Positions 6,801 to 8,193 of a stretch of 8,193 bases of DNA are shown here, one piece after another. The stretch's first letter is position 1. Every line of letters begins with the position of its first letter. Origin of the DNA: Desulfovibrionaceae bacterium (GTDB lineage Bacteria > Pseudomonadota > Gammaproteobacteria > Burkholderiales > Burkholderiaceae_C); assembly GCA_009778355.1 (NCBI GenBank), contig WRJY01000234.1, positions 1 through 8,193 on the forward strand, given 5' to 3'. Below the pieces are notes generated by a model. It searched no databases. It was given only the letters and a program-made list of their open reading frames with translations, and was not told the origin of the DNA. A program made the position numbers and the translations under genes.

Positions 6801-7378
6801 CCACAGTGGTGGGTTCGGGCACCAGTATGTTGCAGGAGCAGACGATAGGGGCGTCATCAACCGGGGACGGGAGAACCTTCTGGAACCTCAGCGACAACGA
6901 CGTTGACTGGGCCAATGAGAAGAAGGGCTGGTACCTGAATTTGACTGGAACGAGCGAGCGTTTGCTCAAGGCCATGTCGTTTTATGCCGGCACCAATATT
7001 CTGGCCGTATTCACGCAGGTGCCCGCCACTGGAGCGTCTTCCAGCGATCCGGAGGTGGAGTCGTGCACGGGGTCGGTGACGGCGGAAAAACAGTACTTCA
7101 CCCTGATCAACATCGTGGATGGCAAGTCGCCTTCGATACCGTTGATGGACAGAAATGGAGACGGTTTCTACAACGCCACGGACGGGGGCGTGTCCCGCAC
7201 GCAAATCTCCGGCGGCGCCACCAAGATAGTGTATGGCCAGAAAACGGCCAAGGTGTTTTCAGGCGGAGTGGGCGGCGCGGGTGGCGGCGGTGGTAACTGC
7301 GCGGCGGGAGATCCCAGTTGTGTGTCTCCGCGTCTTCCGCCCGAGGTGCCGATTCGCCCAAGCTGGCGTCAATTGTAA
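3899..7378 (+). CDS. pilY1: Type IV pilus tip adhesin / mechanosensor PilY1
   Basis: PilY1 (PilC family) is exported by Sec and sits at the pilus tip on the minor-pilin complex. It is needed for pilus extension and adhesion and, in Pseudomonas, for surface sensing. The product is 1159 aa, close to the length of the Pseudomonas protein. A signal peptide ends at about ALA25|Gln26. A von Willebrand A-like region follows, with MIDAS motif Asp53-x-Ser55-x-Ser57 (IDDSGSM), a likely MIDAS Thr141 (RGTP) and MTDG at 185-188. The C-terminal beta-propeller begins near RTPMLYVGGNDGMLHGF (616-632) and has calcium loop DLNGDGTAD (835-843). Further EF-hand-like loops lie at 201-212 and 1084-1095. An RGD (561-563) lies within FLRGDRSNE. 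A Gly-rich linker precedes the C-terminal SWRQL. Codons up to about residue 438 are markedly less GC-rich than the rest. pilE follows after 14 bases. Confidence 0.95.
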   Translation: MQRCPELKKTALCALLGSLALPALAQTSPLNFAVMPPGNADRTPAPNVIISIDDSGSMADSGKMTTLKAALKSVFGVNGSAPPFIPDDAIRLAWQVMWNNGNIAGAGTLGPGQINSIKLLDPGHRKDFIDFVDSLTSNRGTPSHSMMRQAYEYMKTTGTNGPWASKSSTGGTEYLACRRAYHIFMTDGRWNLFRNETDDLDVNRDGVQSSADNVDGTARTLPDGMSYNISPQTSVYRDSYDSTLADWAFKSWAEDLQPGIANEVPQSPDYAGAPETETFGGVALQKYWNPRYDPAKWQHLVTYTIGYGPEATEWRTDAIVKPTSVLPFGYDGSFPELVDGSRSWPSMDLDMSKLRLMNFGCNYAVPDTCPDTISFTYPAWSADYDKSNNLLDNEKNRTLDLWHAAINGRGRYYAVANNADLQAAFESILAKIKDENSSSIAGIGASGSANVYDNVGLFTAGYDADKAWSGYVYADSYTPGGSLVRAWGSGGTGPGGHVTTAQKLNAAEFDVDKRVVLTTRDTDGTGVAFRWAANETYLSTEQKAFLGSSDGEREKVLNFLRGDRSNETSATPPGTLRPRQSRQGDIVNSGVWYVGAPASSYTANGYQTFRSSKRARTPMLYVGGNDGMLHGFSASDGSEKMAYVPKGLMDKLKDLADPGYSHKYYVDNMPFSGDVNTGRTTWKTMLIGTLGGGGRGYFVLDVTDASFSDTDAGAKSRVVLDRTSLASEPPDPASDDAYIGHIFAPPVLDDVNPSVTTQITRMNDGRWAVIMGNGYNSVNQKPALLIQYLDGDNELFVSSALVAGDADSYGTSYYAPVGGTPVEYPNGLSAPRVVDLNGDGTADVVYAGDLRGNLWKFDLTSTEPSEWKVAFDGAPLYSAAQTTGNSGQPIFAPPTVKANDVPGVGGVMVAFGTGMNVTVADRNNTNLQTLYSVLDNTRYEKDSAHSGKLKVVTTARGSPGQPGYVPAPTVVGSGTSMLQEQTIGASSTGDGRTFWNLSDNDVDWANEKKGWYLNLTGTSERLLKAMSFYAGTNILAVFTQVPATGASSSDPEVESCTGSVTAEKQYFTLINIVDGKSPSIPLMDRNGDGFYNATDGGVSRTQISGGATKIVYGQKTAKVFSGGVGGAGGGGGNCAAGDPSCVSPRLPPEVPIRPSWRQL

Positions 7379-7379
7379 T

Positions 7380-7384
7380 GAGGG
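7380..7384 (+). promoter_or_regulatory. Ribosome binding site of pilE
   Basis: GAGGG just after the pilY1 stop lies 8 bases before the ATG at 7393. It favours that start over the ATG at 7378, which overlaps the pilY1 stop (TAATG) but has no Shine-Dalgarno sequence, and over ATGs at 7402 and 7411. Confidence 0.5.
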
Positions 7385-7392
7385 CCGCAGCC

Positions 7393-7830
7393 ATGAGAAT
7401 CATGACCGTCATGTCAAACGCAAGAGCGCATCGCAGGCAGGGGGCCGCCGGTTTCACGCTCATCGAATTGATGATCGTGGTGGCCGTGATCGCCATTTTG
7501 GCGGCCATCGCACTGCCCAGTTACCGCGAATACATCAGACGCGGCTACCGCGCCGAAGCGCGCGCCGGGCTGATGCAGGCGGCGCAATGGCTGGAGCGGT
7601 CGGCCACGGCTACGGGGCTTTATCAGGCGTTGCCGGATGCGCTGCGAAAGGTGCCATCGGATACTTACACCATTGCCGCGAAAGTCCCCGACGGGCTGAC
7701 CTTCAGCCTGACGGCGACCCCGCAAAACAATCAGACCGGGGACCGCTGCGGCACCTTCACGCTGAACAACGCCGGTGAGCGCAGCACCAGCAGCGGCACC
7801 GCACCACCGGACGAGTGTTGGGGCAGATGA
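7393..7830 (+). CDS. pilE: Type IV minor pilin, PilE / ComP-like
   Basis: Last gene of the operon, encoding a small type IVa pilin. In gammaproteobacterial operons of this kind, PilE is a minor pilin thought to link the PilV/W/X-PilY1 complex to the major pilin. From the ATG at 7393 it is 145 aa, with a 20-residue leader, processing site Gly20|Phe21 (GFTLIELMIVVAVIAILAAI) and Glu25 at +5. The textbook helix continues into ALPSYREYIRRGYRAEAR. Cys119 (GDRCGTFTLNNAGE) and Cys142 (ECWGR) probably bound the C-terminal disulfide loop. Short length, the CGTFTL.N motif and the C-terminal CW fit the PilE/ComP subgroup, some of which bind DNA uptake sequences. It is less likely to be the major pilin, given its operon position and the unusual tryptophan-containing terminus. 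Confidence 0.88.
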   Translation: MRIMTVMSNARAHRRQGAAGFTLIELMIVVAVIAILAAIALPSYREYIRRGYRAEARAGLMQAAQWLERSATATGLYQALPDALRKVPSDTYTIAAKVPDGLTFSLTATPQNNQTGDRCGTFTLNNAGERSTSSGTAPPDECWGR

Positions 7831-7899
7831 TTCCTGATCGAGAACCGGTCGAGGAAGCCAGTTTTTCGATCTCATTCCAATTCGCGCTTCAATAAACAA
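7831..7899. other. Gap after pilE, weak possible stem-loop
   Basis: No gene is seen. GATCGAGAA (7836-7844) can pair with TTTTCGATC (7863-7871) as nine pairs including one G-U, around an 18-base loop. It lies right after the pilE stop. It lacks a GC-rich stem followed by a U-tract, so it is not a convincing intrinsic terminator, and transcript termination here is unresolved. Confidence 0.25.
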
Positions 7900-7983
7900 C
7901 CGTTCGCACTGAGCTTGGCCTGTCCTGAGCTTGTCCAAGGGTCGAAGTCCTGCGTCGGCCTTCGAGCAGTTCAGGCTGAACGG
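7900..7983. repeat. REP-like imperfect palindromic repeat
   Basis: The element begins CCGTTCGCACTGAGCTTG and ends with CAGGCTGAACGG, so its ends are near-complementary (CCGTTC...GAACGG). CTGAGCTTG occurs twice within it (7910-7918 and 7925-7933), and GTCGAAG and CTTCGAG lie around the centre. Read on the minus strand it contains ACAAGCTCAGGACAGGC, which resembles the dispersed 'TTCGACAAGCTCAGG' repeats I recall from Comamonadaceae, Xanthomonadaceae and related genomes. It is intergenic and downstream of pilE, as expected for such repeats. Family membership is from memory; the palindrome itself is visible. It might help end or stabilise the pilus operon mRNA. Confidence 0.6.
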
Positions 7984-8033
7984 TGATGAAAATTTTTGAC
8001 GCGAATTGAACCTAAAAACGGCAGTTGAATGCG

Positions 8034-8193
8034 CCCGCCAGCGCCGCGCTCCGCGTACCGGGCAAGGGTGAGCGCTGCGGCTCCAAAGGCGCCTGTGCGT
8101 CTTTGCACAGCGCGAACAGGCCCAGCCTCTGGCTGGGCCGCGCCCTGCAAGGGGAGCAACGCCGCATGGCGCGTCGAGCGCGGCGCTGGCGGG
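8034..8193. repeat. Structured element bounded by a perfect 18-bp inverted repeat
   Basis: CCCGCCAGCGCCGCGCTC at 8034-8051 is the exact reverse complement of GAGCGCGGCGCTGGCGGG at 8176-8193. Between them lie compact hairpins: CTGTGC/GCACAG (8093-8098 with 8105-8110), a nine-pair GGCCCAGCC-TCT-GGCTGGGCC (8119-8139) and CCCT-GCA-AGGG (8143-8153). A further long-range pairing, TGCGGC 8076-8081 with GCCGCA 8161-8166, is possible. The whole could fold into a multibranched structure. No convincing protein is encoded; a 62-codon minus-strand frame (7971-8159) crosses it but looks like chance. It could be a MITE-like element, a dispersed repeat or a non-coding RNA. The right arm ends at the window edge, so the true boundary and any target duplication are unseen. 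Confidence 0.5.

Noticed and set aside
7836..7871. Intrinsic terminator for the pilus operon
   Set aside because: The stem is AT-rich with a long loop, and the T-run is within the arm and not after it.
7971..8159. Small minus-strand open frame (62 codons) crossing the structured element
   Set aside because: It overlaps the REP-like repeat end and the hairpins, which constrain the bases for other reasons. It has no clear ribosome binding site and no recognised protein family.
1..8193. CRISPR array, tRNA, rRNA, integrase or transposase gene
   Set aside because: No regularly spaced repeats, no tRNA or rRNA-like sequence and no recombinase-like protein were found on either strand.

Overview
The window carries a complete minor-pilin and tip-adhesin operon of a type IV pilus (T4P), flanked by the 5' end of the release factor 1 gene. 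GC-rich coding, the protein families and the gene order fimT/fimU-like – pilV – pilW – pilX – pilY1 – pilE point to a betaproteobacterium. The N-terminus of the release factor and the repeat downstream of pilE suggest Comamonadaceae (Acidovorax-like). That family assignment rests on recalled resemblance, not on a search.

Layout: (1) 1-102, minus strand: first 34 codons of prfA, running off the left edge. (2) 103-199: short divergent intergenic region that must hold the promoters for prfA and the pilus operon. (3) 200-1496: two tandem GspH/FimT-family minor pilins, about 75% identical over their N-terminal 63 mature residues and clearly a duplication, separated by a 166-bp spacer with hairpin potential. 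(4) 1493-3870: pilV, pilW and pilX, tightly packed with overlapping or nearly overlapping ends. (5) 3899-7378: pilY1, 1159 aa, with a Sec signal peptide, a von Willebrand A-like N-terminal half and a C-terminal beta-propeller with a calcium loop. (6) 7393-7830: pilE-like minor pilin. (7) 7831-8193: no convincing gene. This stretch holds a REP-like imperfect palindrome (7900-7983) and a strongly structured segment bounded by a perfect 18-bp inverted repeat (8034-8193).

How the genes work together, from known T4P biology: the five pilins encoded by the fimT copies, pilV, pilW and pilX share the prepilin signature (Gly-1, hydrophobic segment) and should be processed by a PilD peptidase encoded elsewhere. 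PilV/W/X and a FimU/FimT protein form the priming complex that starts fibre assembly and carries the secreted adhesin and mechanosensor PilY1 at the tip. PilE-type minor pilins join this complex to the major pilin. No major pilin, assembly ATPase or secretin gene is present here.

Nothing here is a wholly new system. The points most worth a second look are the diverged tandem fimT pair (one copy has lost an EF-hand-like loop), the low-GC N-terminal half of pilY1 that suggests module exchange, a hairpin that could mask the pilY1 ribosome binding site, and the structured inverted-repeat element at the right edge.
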